This document shows, one piece after another, positions 7,182 through 15,310 of a stretch of 64,000 bases of DNA (its first letter is position 1; the number at the start of each line of letters is the position of its first letter). The position numbers were made by a program, and so were the translations under genes. Below the pieces are notes generated by a model, which was given only the letters and a program-made list of their open reading frames with translations, ran no database searches and was not told the origin of the DNA. Origin of the DNA: Limosilactobacillus fermentum (GTDB taxonomy: Bacteria; Bacillota; Bacilli; Lactobacillales; Lactobacillaceae). The stretch covers positions 524,387 to 588,386 of the forward strand of contig NZ_CP040910.1 in the NCBI RefSeq assembly GCF_013394085.1, in the 5' to 3' direction.

Positions 7182-8846
7182 ATGGACCAAGAGCACATTT
7201 ACGATTTAATTATCATCGGCGCCGGACCGGCCGGGCTTTCCGCCGGAATTTATGCCGGACGTGCAACGTTAGATACCCTAATTTTAGAAGCGGACACGGT
7301 TGGTGGTCAGGTCACGACCACGTCAATTGTTTATAACTACCCAGCCGCGCCGGCCATTGATGGCACTAAGTTAGCCAACCAGATGCAAAAGCAAGCCGCT
7401 GACTTTGGCGTAACCATTAAACGTGATGGGGTGCAGGAGGTTCAACTGGATGGCGAGATCAAGGTAATCACCACCAAGAGTGGGCACCAATACCAAGCCC
7501 GTAGCGTTGTTGTCGCTACTGGGGCTCACCCACGCAAGGTTGGCTTTAAGGGCGAAGATGAATTTCGGGGCCGTGGGGTAGCTTACTGCTCCACTTGTGA
7601 CGGGGAGCTCTTCTCCGGCCTGCAGGTCTTCGTTGTTGGTGGTGGGTATGCCGCTGCCGAAGAAGCCGACTACCTGACCCGCTACGCTAAGCACGTAACG
7701 GTTCTCGTCCGTGGTGATCACTTCTCTTGTCCACCACTGACGGCTTCACGGGCACTCGATAACCCGAAGGTCTCCGTTGAGTATAACACCGAGATCAAAG
7801 AGGTTTCAGGAGACACCTACTTAACGGCGATGACCTTGGTTAACAATCAGACTGGCCAAGAACAAACCTACCAAGTTGAAGAGGGCGATAAGACCTTTGG
7901 CGTTTTCGTCTATGTTGGAACGGAACCAGAAACGGACCTCTTTAAGGGGCAACTAGACCTCGACAGCCATGGTTACATCCTGGCCGATGAACGGTGCGCC
8001 ACCAACATTGCCGGGGTTTACGCCGCGGGGGATGTTTTGGCTAAGGAATTACGCCAGATCATTACGGCAGCTTCCGATGGTGCGTTGGCGGCTACGAACG
8101 CGGAGGCTTACGTAACGGCGGAAAAGAAGCGCTTGGGCATCCCTGTTCACGTTACCCCAGCTAAGCCAGCGGCCAAGACCGTGGGCCAAACTAGCCAGGT
8201 GGCGGACCAGCCAGCGCCCCAACACACTGGTGATTGGTTCACCCCTGACCTCGTTGAGCAACTAAAGGCAATCTTTGGGCGCTTAACTAAGGACGTGACC
8301 CTCCAGGTGCTGGGGGACGATAGCCCATTAAGCCAGGAGTTAACCTCCTTTGTTGATGAGTTAGCGAAGTTGGATTCCCACCTCCAAGTTGCAACCGCAC
8401 CGGTTCCGGCCGACCTTGACTTGGCACCACAGCTTCGCTTGCTTGTTGATGGTCTAGACACCGGGTTACACTTTGCTGGGGTTCCGACCGGTCACGAAAT
8501 TAATTCCTTGATTTTGGGGATTTACAACGTGGCGGGGCCGGGGCAAGAGATTGCGCCAGAATTGGTGGAACGGATCAAGGCCCTGCCGGCAACCGAAATT
8601 GAGATCGGGGTTTCCTTAACCTGTCACTTCTGCCCGGACGTGGTGGCCGCTTGCCAGCGGATGGCCTCGTTAAACCCACGAGTAACGGCAACCATGATCG
8701 ACCTGCAACACTTCCCGCAGCTTCGTGAGGAACGGCAGATCATGTCCGTTCCCGCCACGATGATTGATGGTGGGCCGGTGATCTTCGGTAGCCAAACCTT
8801 GGAAGAATTGGTCCAGGCGGCTGAACAGGCGACAGTTAAAAGCTAA
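7182..8846 (+). CDS. AhpF-like peroxiredoxin reductase with swapped domain order
   Basis: Flavoprotein of 554 aa that probably passes electrons from NAD(P)H to AhpC. The N-terminal part (about 1-310) is a thioredoxin-reductase module: FAD-binding IIGAGPAGLSAGIYA, redox pair Cys136/Cys139 in YCSTCDGE, pyridine-nucleotide motif GGGYAAAEEA and FAD-closing GVYAAGDV. After an Ala/Pro-rich linker (about 315-350), the C-terminal part (about 350-554) resembles the AhpF N-terminal tandem thioredoxin fold, with Cys481/Cys484 in TCHFCPD. Canonical AhpF has these two modules in the reverse order. The NADPH-type HRR motif of thioredoxin reductases is absent (VLVRGDHF), hinting at NADH use. The start is ATG 7182, or GTG 7173. 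Confidence 0.85.
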   Translation: MDQEHIYDLIIIGAGPAGLSAGIYAGRATLDTLILEADTVGGQVTTTSIVYNYPAAPAIDGTKLANQMQKQAADFGVTIKRDGVQEVQLDGEIKVITTKSGHQYQARSVVVATGAHPRKVGFKGEDEFRGRGVAYCSTCDGELFSGLQVFVVGGGYAAAEEADYLTRYAKHVTVLVRGDHFSCPPLTASRALDNPKVSVEYNTEIKEVSGDTYLTAMTLVNNQTGQEQTYQVEEGDKTFGVFVYVGTEPETDLFKGQLDLDSHGYILADERCATNIAGVYAAGDVLAKELRQIITAASDGALAATNAEAYVTAEKKRLGIPVHVTPAKPAAKTVGQTSQVADQPAPQHTGDWFTPDLVEQLKAIFGRLTKDVTLQVLGDDSPLSQELTSFVDELAKLDSHLQVATAPVPADLDLAPQLRLLVDGLDTGLHFAGVPTGHEINSLILGIYNVAGPGQEIAPELVERIKALPATEIEIGVSLTCHFCPDVVAACQRMASLNPRVTATMIDLQHFPQLREERQIMSVPATMIDGGPVIFGSQTLEELVQAAEQATVKS

Positions 8847-8853
8847 GAAAATC

Positions 8854-8896
8854 AAAAAGTGGATTGGTCTTAACCAAAAGACCGGTCCACTTTTTT
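8854..8896 (+). terminator. intrinsic terminator of the ahpC operon
   Basis: AAAAAGTGGATTGGTCT pairs with AGACCGGTCCACTTTTTT around a short loop; a strong stem with T6. Confidence 0.9.
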
Positions 8897-8983
8897 GGTG
8901 CCAGAGATTGAAAACGGCTCCACAAACGGTTATTATTCTTATTAGTGAAAAGTATGACAAGTAAGAAAGAGGTAATTGAAGAC

Positions 8984-10336
8984 ATGGAAACGTTATCGTT
9001 TGATTCAAGTGCGTTAAAGAAGTTTGTTCACCCAAACGAACTCGGTGAAATGCAGGCGATGGTGACCGCCGCCGACAGCGAGTTGCGCAACGGCACTGGG
9101 GCCGGCGCCGACTTCCGCGACTGGCTGCACCTGCCAACCGACTACGACAAGGACGAGTTCGCCCGGATCAAGGCGGCCGCCAAGAAGATCCAAGCCGATT
9201 CCGAGGTCTTAGTCGTAATCGGGATCGGGGGCTCTTATTTGGGCGCCCGGATGGCGGTGGATTTCTTGCACCACTCCTTTTACCAGGCCCAAACCGCGGC
9301 GGACCGCAAGCAACCGCTGGTCCTCTTTGCCGGCAACAGCCTTTCCTCTTCTTACATCGCCGACCTGATCGACGTGATCGGCGACCGCGACTTCTCGGTT
9401 AACGTGATCTCCAAGTCCGGGACGACGACCGAACCGTCAATTGCCTTCCGGGTCTTCCGCCAACTGCTAGAAGACAAGTACGGGGTCGACGGGGCCAACG
9501 CCCGGATCTACGCCACCACCGACCGTCAGCGCGGCGCCTTAAAGACCGAAGCCGACGCCGAGGGTTGGGAAACCTTCGTGATTCCGGACGGGGTCGGCGG
9601 CCGGTTCTCAGTCCTGACTGCTGTGGGGCTCTTGCCGATTGCCGTTTCCGGCGCCGACATCGACCAACTAATGGCCGGGGCCGCCAAGGCCGAAGCCACC
9701 TACGTCAACCCGGATCTGACCCAAAATGAGGCTTACCAGTACGCCGCTTACCGCAACATTTTGTACCGCAAGGGATACACGACCGAACTGCTGGAAAACT
9801 ACGAACCAAACATGACGATGCTGGCCGAATGGTGGAAGCAACTGGCCGGTGAATCCGAAGGCAAGGACCAAAAGGGGATTTACCCGTCCAGCGCTAACTT
9901 CACCACCGACCTCCACTCCCTGGGTCAATACATCCAAGAGGGACGCCGTAACCTGATGGAAACGGTCGTGAAGCTGGCCGAACCAAACCACAACGTCAAG
10001 GTGCCGAGTGCCAAGAGCGACCTCGACGGCCTCAAGTACCTGGAAGGCAAGGAAATTGATTGGGTCAACACCCAAGCTTACCGGGCCGTGGTCGCTGCTC
10101 ACACCACCGGGGGCGTGCCGGTGATGACCGTCAACATTGCCAAAGAAGACGAGTTTACCCTCGGTTACCTGATTTACTTCTTTGAAGTGGCGATCGCGAT
10201 TTCCGGTTACCTAAACGGGATCAACCCGTTCAACCAACCAGGGGTCGAAGCTTACAAGACCAACATGTTTGGCCTGCTGGGCAAGCCGGGCTTTGAAGAA
10301 ATCGGTGAACAACTCAAGAAAGAAATTAACGACTAA
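8984..10336 (+). CDS. pgi: glucose-6-phosphate isomerase
   Basis: Interconverts glucose-6-phosphate and fructose-6-phosphate in the cytoplasm. The length is 450 aa, the size of Gram-positive Pgi. Signatures: [11 protein letters not shown] (phosphate loop), [27 protein letters not shown] (PGI signature 1) and [14 protein letters not shown] (signature 2). I take the ATG at 8984 (METLSFDSS), preceded by AAAGAGG at 8966-8972; the longer frame from 8945 is unlikely. In a heterofermenter it would mostly link fructose to the pentose phosphate/phosphoketolase route, which is background knowledge. A small membrane-protein frame follows directly. Confidence 0.96.
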   Translation: METLSFDSSALKKFVHPNELGEMQAMVTAADSELRNGTGAGADFRDWLHLPTDYDKDEFARIKAAAKKIQADSEVLVVIGIGGSYLGARMAVDFLHHSFYQAQTAADRKQPLVLFAGNSLSSSYIADLIDVIGDRDFSVNVISKSGTTTEPSIAFRVFRQLLEDKYGVDGANARIYATTDRQRGALKTEADAEGWETFVIPDGVGGRFSVLTAVGLLPIAVSGADIDQLMAGAAKAEATYVNPDLTQNEAYQYAAYRNILYRKGYTTELLENYEPNMTMLAEWWKQLAGESEGKDQKGIYPSSANFTTDLHSLGQYIQEGRRNLMETVVKLAEPNHNVKVPSAKSDLDGLKYLEGKEIDWVNTQAYRAVVAAHTTGGVPVMTVNIAKEDEFTLGYLIYFFEVAIAISGYLNGINPFNQPGVEAYKTNMFGLLGKPGFEEIGEQLKKEIND

Positions 10337-10342
10337 TTGACA

Positions 10343-10540
10343 ATGAAGGCCCGGTTAAGGAAACTTTACCGCCAGTTGCAGCAACAACTAGCGGTGGGAA
10401 TGGTGACTACGGTGGTGCTAGCAATTTTAAGCATCAGCGGCTCGTGGCCCTTTGTCAGTTACATGACCCTCGCCGCCCTAGTCTACTGCCTGGTTATTCT
10501 AGGCTTGTGGCTATGGGTGGCAATCGAGTTACACAGGTAA
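10343..10540 (+). CDS. small two-helix membrane protein, unknown
   Basis: 65-aa basic N-terminus (MKARLRKLYRQLQQQ) followed by two hydrophobic helices (about residues 18-36 and 40-60). The ATG lies 4 bp after the pgi stop. There is no obvious ribosome site of its own, so expression would depend on coupling to pgi; a TTG at 10337 is the alternative start. I recognise no family. It could be a real small protein or a chance frame; codon usage resembles its neighbours. Confidence 0.5.
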   Translation: MKARLRKLYRQLQQQLAVGMVTTVVLAILSISGSWPFVSYMTLAALVYCLVILGLWLWVAIELHR

Positions 10541-10630
10541 GCGGGTGAGGTGACCTCCTGGTAAACCTAATAACTGAGCGAGGACGGAGGTTGCTACGGA
10601 CTGCAATGAGTCAAGCCCCTTAACTAAATG

Positions 10631-10673
10631 AAAGCCGGCTAATTCGCAATTTGGCGAATTGGCCGGCTTTTTT
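10631..10673. terminator. bidirectional intrinsic terminator
   Basis: AAAGCCGGCTAATTCGC and GCGAATTGGCCGGCTTT form a long stem with A and T runs on both sides. It lies between the converging pgi transcript and the GNAT gene and can serve both. The 90 bp before it (10541-10630) hold no gene that I can see. Confidence 0.9.
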
Positions 10674-10700
10674 CGATTAAGATTACTTACTAACTTGGCC

Positions 10701-11183
10701 TTAAAGCGGCTTAATCATGTTGTACCAAACCTCGTTAGCATGGGTAGAGGTTGCCACCCCGTGGTTTTGGTAGCCATTGCGCTCGTAAAAGGGAATCCGG
10801 TCGACCAGACAGGTTAACGTCAACTGGCGACATCCCAGGTTGGTGGCTACCTTACTAAGGGCGGTCAGTAGCTGGCTACCAATGCCTTGGCTTCGGTTGG
10901 CCGGGGCAACGGCTAGCGATAGCACCATCACTGAGGAGGGGTGGGAAGCTGACTTGACGCCAGGTTCGTACATCCAGTCCTCAATGACGTCGCCAACTAG
11001 GGCCGGTCCACAGATAAAACCGAGGACCGTGTCCCCCACTTTGGCGACCAAAAAGGTTTCGGGAAAGTGATTAATGCGGTCAATGAAGGCCTGGCGACTT
11101 CCCGCCTCTTCGGGGGTAAAGCCGGCCCGTTCAATGGCCACAATTTGCTCGAGATCGGTTAAGCTTGCCTGGGTAATTTGCAT
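10701..11183 (-). CDS. GNAT-family N-acetyltransferase
   Basis: 160-aa acetyl-CoA-dependent acyltransferase. The central strand VMVLSLAVAPANRSQGIGSQLL carries the acetyl-CoA pyrophosphate loop (R/Q-x-x-G-I-G), and the C-terminal PFYERNGYQNHG is the usual GNAT motif B end. The FTPEEAGSR and EDWMYEP segments resemble the arylalkylamine-acetyltransferase-like subgroup. The acceptor substrate is unknown. It starts 17 bp after the protease gene on the same strand, so the two may be co-expressed. Confidence 0.85.
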   Translation of the reverse strand: MQITQASLTDLEQIVAIERAGFTPEEAGSRQAFIDRINHFPETFLVAKVGDTVLGFICGPALVGDVIEDWMYEPGVKSASHPSSVMVLSLAVAPANRSQGIGSQLLTALSKVATNLGCRQLTLTCLVDRIPFYERNGYQNHGVATSTHANEVWYNMIKPL

Positions 11184-11200
11184 GGGGTCCTCCGAGAAAC

Positions 11201-11902
11201 TTAGTTAGTAGAGCTGGTGGAACTTGCACTAGCGCTTTGGCTGTACAGCTTTTGGACGTTTTGGACGTCGGCTGGCTGGATCGAATAGTTCGACCCGGCT
11301 GGTTGCATGACCGAGACCTCGTTGCTGTGGTCCAAGCCAATTACGTGACCGAGCTCGTGTTCCGCCGTGTTGACGATTCGCTGGTAGGAATAGCCGTAGG
11401 TTGGATTAAGTAAGTAGGCCCGGTTTAGGTAAAGCTTACCGGAGACAAAGTAGCCGGTGGCTTCGTCGAGGCTCATTTGGGTTAGCCCCGCGGCTTGGTT
11501 GGAGCTATTATCCATCGTCGAGACGATCACATCGGCCTTTTTCTTATCGGTGGTGATGTTAAAGGTAAAAGCTCCGGTACCGTTCCACTGACTGACGGCG
11601 TCTTCCATGGCGCTCTTGAGGGTGGGGTTTTGAATGGCGATGTACAAGGTGGCACTGGTCTTGACCCAGCGCCCGCCGCCGCCCTCGTTAATGGTGCTCG
11701 TGTGACTCTGGTGTTCCTTTTGGGTGGTGGTCGACGTTTCTTGACCCGTTAGTTCCCGGACGTAGTTCTCCAGGTTTAAGACAACGGTGTCGGTCCGTTC
11801 ATGAAAGGTAGCGTTATTTTGGTAGGCCCAGATCCCGGCCGCAAACAGGGCGAAATAGACCAGGGGCGTGATCAAAAAGCGAAGGAAACGAATGGCACTC
11901 AC
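11201..11902 (-). CDS. secreted/membrane-anchored matrixin-type zinc metalloprotease
   Basis: 233 aa. An N-terminal signal or anchor helix (about residues 9-27: FLITPLVYFALFAAG) is followed by a Thr/Ser-rich spacer. The C-terminal metalloprotease domain (about 85-215) has the zinc motif HELGHVIGLDH, i.e. HExxHxxGxxH, and a downstream Met-turn (SVMQP), as in M10A matrixins. It should act outside the cell. The GTG at 11902 sits inside the strong ribosome site GGGAGGTGA. At proper spacing (8 bases) that site points instead to an ATT at 11893, so the true start may be ATT. A Ser-rich tail ends the protein. Confidence 0.85.
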   Translation of the reverse strand: MSAIRFLRFLITPLVYFALFAAGIWAYQNNATFHERTDTVVLNLENYVRELTGQETSTTTQKEHQSHTSTINEGGGGRWVKTSATLYIAIQNPTLKSAMEDAVSQWNGTGAFTFNITTDKKKADVIVSTMDNSSNQAAGLTQMSLDEATGYFVSGKLYLNRAYLLNPTYGYSYQRIVNTAEHELGHVIGLDHSNEVSVMQPAGSNYSIQPADVQNVQKLYSQSASASSTSSTN

Positions 11903-11934
11903 CTCCCGATGGGTAAAAAAGCAACGCCCCGTCG

Positions 11935-12783
11935 TTAGTGGGGATACTGTTGGTTAAATTCGTAAACTAGTTCGGGTTCCTGACTGAGCCGGTGATTTTT
12001 ATCCAGGCTTGCGATCAGCGCCATTTCTTCGTCGGTTAAGGAGAAGTCATAAATGGCGGCGTTTTGGCTAATTCGGGCTTCGTGAACCGACTTAGGGATA
12101 AAGGAAATTCCGGATTGCAGGTGCCAACGCAAGATTACTTGGGCCACGGAGCGGTCGTGGTGGTCGGCAATTTGCTTAAGAACCGGTTCCTCCATTAATT
12201 GCCCCCGACCTAGTGGTGCCCAGGCCTGGGTAACGATTTGGTGTTCCTGGTTGTACTTAATCATCGGCGTTTCTTGTAGCCAGGGGTGGCGTTCCAGTTG
12301 GTCAACGACAGGCATTTCCCGTGCCTGGGTGGCCAAGTACTGGAGATGGATCATGCTATAGTTTGACACCCCAATTGACTTGGTAAGCCCGGCCTTTTTC
12401 AGGTCTTCAAAGGCCCGCCAAGTGGCAAAGAAGTGTTCGTTAACCGGCCAGTGAACCAGCAATAAGTCAACGTAATCTAATTGAAGGCGGGCTAAGGATT
12501 CCTTGACCGAGGCGATTGCCTGATCGTAGCCCTGGTTTTTCTCCGCGACCTTAGTGGTGATGAAGTAGTTGTCGCGTGGTTGGTTAAGTTCCTTGAGGGC
12601 CTTGCCCAAAGCGGCTTCGTTTTCATACATCTGGGCGGTATCAAAGAGCCGGTAACCGACCTGGTAGGCGTGGGTAACGGCCTTGATCAGTTCTTGATCA
12701 TCGGTAATTTTGTATACCCCAAAACCGTGGGCGGGCATTTGGTTACCATCGGCTAAGGGAATTAAGTTGGTTGAAATGTCCAT
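11935..12783 (-). CDS. aldo/keto reductase
   Basis: NADPH-dependent oxidoreductase of 282 aa with the (beta/alpha)8 fold. The catalytic tetrad is visible: Asp in YRLFDTAQMY, Tyr in the same motif, Lys in FITTKV and His in LLVHWP. The cofactor-binding C-terminal FIPKSVHEARISQN is present. The family resembles AKR5 2,5-diketo-gluconate reductase-like enzymes, but the physiological substrate cannot be assigned. A good ribosome site (GAGGAATCC) precedes the ATG at 12783. The protease gene follows 32 bp downstream on the same strand. Confidence 0.92.
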   Translation of the reverse strand: MDISTNLIPLADGNQMPAHGFGVYKITDDQELIKAVTHAYQVGYRLFDTAQMYENEAALGKALKELNQPRDNYFITTKVAEKNQGYDQAIASVKESLARLQLDYVDLLLVHWPVNEHFFATWRAFEDLKKAGLTKSIGVSNYSMIHLQYLATQAREMPVVDQLERHPWLQETPMIKYNQEHQIVTQAWAPLGRGQLMEEPVLKQIADHHDRSVAQVILRWHLQSGISFIPKSVHEARISQNAAIYDFSLTDEEMALIASLDKNHRLSQEPELVYEFNQQYPH

Positions 12784-12922
12784 AAACGGATTCCTCCTCG
12801 GTGATTTCTTCCATTATAACCAAAAATGGCGGGAAGGGAATTAGTTGTACTTGCCACCGCTAGTTTAAGACGAGTAAAATAATCAAAGAGTTTCCACTAG
12901 CAACGAAAGCGAGGGATTAACC

Positions 12923-13699
12923 ATGCGCAAACCATTTGTGGTCGCGAATTGGAAAATGCACAAGAGCGTTGATGAAGCGTTAGACTTTATCCGGAGCTTG
13001 CAAGGCCGGCTTCCCGATGCCGACTTAGTCGAATGCGGGGTCGCCGCCAATTTCTTAGCCCTGTACCCAATGTTACAAGAGGTCAAGGGCCAACCGCTGG
13101 AAATTATTTCGCAAAACGCCTATGCCGAATACGAGGGGGCCTACACCGGTAAGGTAAGTCCTAAGGCCCTGGCCGACGCCGGAATTAATTATGCCTTGTT
13201 AGGCCACATTGAACGGCGCAAGCTTTTTAATGAAACGGACGATTTGGTTAACCGAAAGGTAATCGCCACCTTGCAGGCCGGGATGACCCCGATTATTTGT
13301 ACCGATGAGACGATGATTCAAAAAGAGTTTAGTGGTAGCGTCCACTACGTCTTTGAACAGTTAATCAACGTCTTGCGGGGCGTTTCCTTCGACCAGGTAA
13401 AAAACATTATCATTTCTTACGAACCGAGCTGGGCGGTCGGGGTTGGTCAACACGCCAACCCGAACCTGGCCGAAGAAGGGTGCCGCTTGATTCGGCAAAC
13501 GATCGCCGACTCGTATTCTTACGAGGTGGCCGATAAGATCCGAATCCTCTACGGTGGGAGCGTTAATCCCGAAAACATTAAGCAAATCATGAACAAACCG
13601 GACATTGATGGGGTCTTAATTGGCCGGGCAAGCCTCGACGCCGATAACTTCTTGTCGATGATCAATACGGTAGTCGAACTTTATAAGGGTGCTAAATAG
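12923..13699 (+). CDS. tpiA: triosephosphate isomerase with altered HSERR motif
   Basis: 258-aa TIM barrel that interconverts dihydroxyacetone phosphate and glyceraldehyde-3-phosphate. Catalytic residues are in place: Asn/Lys in VANWKMH, His95, Glu167 in ISYEPSWAVGVG, and the phosphate loop LYGGSVNPEN. The motif around His95 reads GHIERRKLF, whereas nearly all TIMs have GHSERR: Ser96 is replaced by Ile. Loop 6 (AVGVGQHANP) also departs from the common AIGTGKTA. It may therefore be a divergent second copy rather than the main glycolytic enzyme. It is preceded by GCGAGGGA and is monocistronic. Confidence 0.88.
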   Translation: MRKPFVVANWKMHKSVDEALDFIRSLQGRLPDADLVECGVAANFLALYPMLQEVKGQPLEIISQNAYAEYEGAYTGKVSPKALADAGINYALLGHIERRKLFNETDDLVNRKVIATLQAGMTPIICTDETMIQKEFSGSVHYVFEQLINVLRGVSFDQVKNIIISYEPSWAVGVGQHANPNLAEEGCRLIRQTIADSYSYEVADKIRILYGGSVNPENIKQIMNKPDIDGVLIGRASLDADNFLSMINTVVELYKGAK

Positions 13700-13700
13700 G

Positions 13701-13757
13701 ACAGTAGGGGCGTGGTTATTGGCCACGTTGCCTGTCTAGCATTATTGAATACAGTAA
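13701..13757 (-). repeat. short copy of the box/hairpin intergenic repeat (copy E)
   Basis: Read on the minus strand, a terminator-like hairpin (13793-13757) runs into a 25-bp box (13757-13733). The box has TACTG then TATTCAATAATG in place of the palindromic core TATTCGCGAATA. A short hairpin follows (CGTGG 13711-13715 with CCACG 13723-13727). The order hairpin, box, hairpin matches copies at 22912, 31608, 41858 and 46669. Confidence 0.65.
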
Positions 13758-13793
13758 GGGGCTAAGAGAAAACTGGTTTTTCTCTTAGCCCCT
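13757..13793. terminator. bidirectional hairpin between tpiA and alsD
   Basis: AGGGGCTAAGAGAAAA pairs with TTTTCTCTTAGCCCCT. It sits between converging genes, directly next to the 25-bp box on its left side. The T-run is weak on both strands. Confidence 0.75.
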
Positions 13794-13800
13794 CTGTTAA

Positions 13801-14514
13801 TTAAAACTGTTCGGCCTTTTCAATCACGCTTAGGATGTCGTCTTGGCTAAAGTCGTGGTTCATGAAATCAGCATCATTCGTCGGTAGGTGCAGGTCCAGT
13901 GAATCAAATTGTTGGAAACCTAGGGCACCCGTGGCACCCCCGACGGCGAGCACGTGGCCGCCAAAGGTGTGGTCGTCTGATAAGAAGTGCCAATGGAATC
14001 CACCCACGGCCGCTCCGGCGTACAGGGTCGGCATGAAGTAGCCTAACAAGGTCCCTTCAATGATGTCAGCTTGAAAGACCCGTTGATCATCCGCAGTTTG
14101 GGCGAGGGTTTTATACGGCGGGTTAGACTTGATGACCGCCCGGGTGGTTACGTTTTTAAAGGTCCCCTTAACTTCAACGGAGAAAAAGGTGTTGGCGCTG
14201 TGGCCCTTTAAAATGTGCTTCCCTAGTTGGTCGAGTTCTAGGTCGGCAACGTTTCCCAGTGACTGGTAGTCGGCCCAGTGGATATTACCAAACGGAATCG
14301 TGTCTTGCTTTGGCATTACCCGGACCTCACCGTTGCCGCGGACCTGGTAGACCACGCCGTTTAGGATGATTAACTCACCATCGAGTCCCTCCCCGGTGCC
14401 AATACCGGTATCACCGTGTTCCAATAGCCCACCGCTAGTGAGGGTTCCCTTTAAAAGTCCGGGTACCAGTAGGGCGAGGGTACCGTGTTGGTATAAAACG
14501 TTGGTTTTGACCAT
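13801..14514 (-). CDS. alsD: alpha-acetolactate decarboxylase
   Basis: 237-aa zinc enzyme converting alpha-acetolactate to acetoin, used to drain pyruvate and avoid acidification. Metal ligands are visible in GGFHWHFLSDDHTFGGHV, and the conserved glutamate region is GLDGELIILNG. The ATG at 14514 is preceded by GGAGG at proper spacing, so the longer upstream frame is rejected. No promoter is visible between this start and the terminator of the upstream tRNA gene only 39 bp away. No acetolactate synthase gene lies nearby. Confidence 0.93.
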   Translation of the reverse strand: MVKTNVLYQHGTLALLVPGLLKGTLTSGGLLEHGDTGIGTGEGLDGELIILNGVVYQVRGNGEVRVMPKQDTIPFGNIHWADYQSLGNVADLELDQLGKHILKGHSANTFFSVEVKGTFKNVTTRAVIKSNPPYKTLAQTADDQRVFQADIIEGTLLGYFMPTLYAGAAVGGFHWHFLSDDHTFGGHVLAVGGATGALGFQQFDSLDLHLPTNDADFMNHDFSQDDILSVIEKAEQF

Positions 14515-14552
14515 GATTACTTCCTCCGTAGTGATTCTTGATGATCTGAAAA

Positions 14553-14597
14553 CAAAAATAGGATGAACGACCGTCGTAACGGCGTTCATCCTATTTT
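14553..14597 (-). terminator. terminator of tRNA-Glu, upstream of alsD
   Basis: On the minus strand AAAATAGGATGAACG and CGTTCATCCTATTTTTG form a strong 15-bp stem with a T-run. It starts about a dozen bases after the tRNA end and finishes 39 bp before the alsD start codon. Confidence 0.88.
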
Positions 14598-14607
14598 GCT
14601 TTATAAG

Positions 14608-14680
14608 TCACCCGCACGGGGATCGAACCCGTAACTCCGCCTTGAGAGGGCGACGTCTTAACCGATTTGACCAGCGGGCA
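14608..14680 (-). tRNA. tRNA-Glu (anticodon CTC)
   Basis: Cloverleaf on the minus strand: acceptor TGCCCGC/GCGGGTG (first two pairs are wobbles), D stem GTC/GAC, anticodon stem TCGCC/GGCGG enclosing loop CTCTCAA (anticodon CTC, reads GAG), T stem ACGGG/CCCGT with TTCGATC, discriminator A. CCA is not encoded. The D-arm sequence is typical of tRNA-Glu. A U at position 1 is unusual for Glu, so the identity is slightly uncertain. Confidence 0.8.
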
Positions 14681-14699
14681 ATCAATGTTTGGGGAGTTA

Positions 14700-14728
14700 A
14701 TTAATAAGACCCAAGCATTAGTTTACAA
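14700..14728 (-). promoter_or_regulatory. tRNA-Glu promoter
   Basis: On the minus strand TTGTAA (14728-14723), 17 bp, ATTAAT (14705-14700), about 20 bp upstream of the tRNA. This is the only convincing promoter ahead of alsD as well. Confidence 0.55.
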
Positions 14729-14765
14729 GATTTATGGTCGTTTGTAAAGGGGCATCTTTCCCCCG

Positions 14766-15095
14766 TTACTCATAAGATAGTTCCAGTAGGTAGGCCCCTC
14801 TTTTGGGGAGGTGACTGGTGGTTACCCAGACGTCGTGGTAACCAGGTTTACCCTGAGCGGTCAGTTGGTAGTAGTCATCAAGTAGGGCGCCGTTTTTAGC
14901 GACAAAGTCAGGGGAAAGCCGGTTGACCATTAGGTGGCCTTCCGGAAAGTAGTAAGCGGCGTCGGCAACGGAAACGGAGTCCTTAAACAACAAGGAGACC
15001 GTATTTTGGTACTGAGCAGTAGAAGTCATGACCAGCTCCGGGTGGTGCTGGAGCTTGGTTAAAACGTTGTAAAGTGAATCCGAATTACTAGCCAT
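14766..15095 (-). CDS. conserved-looking hypothetical protein
   Basis: 109-aa soluble protein with no transmembrane segment and no motif I recognise. The ATG at 15095 (MASNSD) follows AGAGAGGA at proper spacing; the longer frame running back through the tRNA-Gln region is not real. The composition is mixed, with an aromatic-rich C-terminal half (DDYYQL, GYHDVWV). The gene lies alone between two tRNA genes. The function is unknown. Confidence 0.65.
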   Translation of the reverse strand: MASNSDSLYNVLTKLQHHPELVMTSTAQYQNTVSLLFKDSVSVADAAYYFPEGHLMVNRLSPDFVAKNGALLDDYYQLTAQGKPGYHDVWVTTSHLPKRGAYLLELSYE

Positions 15096-15171
15096 CAATA
15101 ATCCTCTCTTTCTCTGCAGCTTATTGTAACCCATTTTTAGGGGTGGAAAACAATCATTTTGACGAAAAACC

Positions 15172-15199
15172 TTGACGAGACAACAAAATTTGATATACT
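15172..15199 (+). promoter_or_regulatory. tRNA-Gln promoter
   Basis: TTGACG (15172-15177), 16 bp, TATACT (15194-15199), about 32 bp before the mature tRNA 5' end. Confidence 0.8.
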
Positions 15200-15231
15200 T
15201 AATACCGTTGCTTAACCAAGCAAAACTTTTA

Positions 15232-15306
15232 TTGGGCATTCGCCAAGCTGGTAAGGCACTGGACTCTGAATCCACAATGCGCTGGTTCGAACCCAGCATG
15301 CCCAAT
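15232..15306 (+). tRNA. tRNA-Gln (anticodon CTG)
   Basis: Acceptor TTGGGCA/TGCCCAA pairs perfectly. The D arm is GCC...GGC. The anticodon stem encloses loop CTCTGAA (anticodon CTG, reads CAG), and the T arm is GCTGG-TTCGAAC-CCAGC. The U1-A72 start is characteristic of tRNA-Gln. CCA is not encoded. A strong promoter and a terminator flank it, so it is a single-gene transcript. Confidence 0.88.
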
Positions 15307-15310
15307 CTTT

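Noticed and set aside
8147-8461. 104-aa minus-strand frame inside the AhpF-like gene
   Set aside because: Lies opposite the Ala/Pro linker; composition is a mirror of that linker, not a protein.
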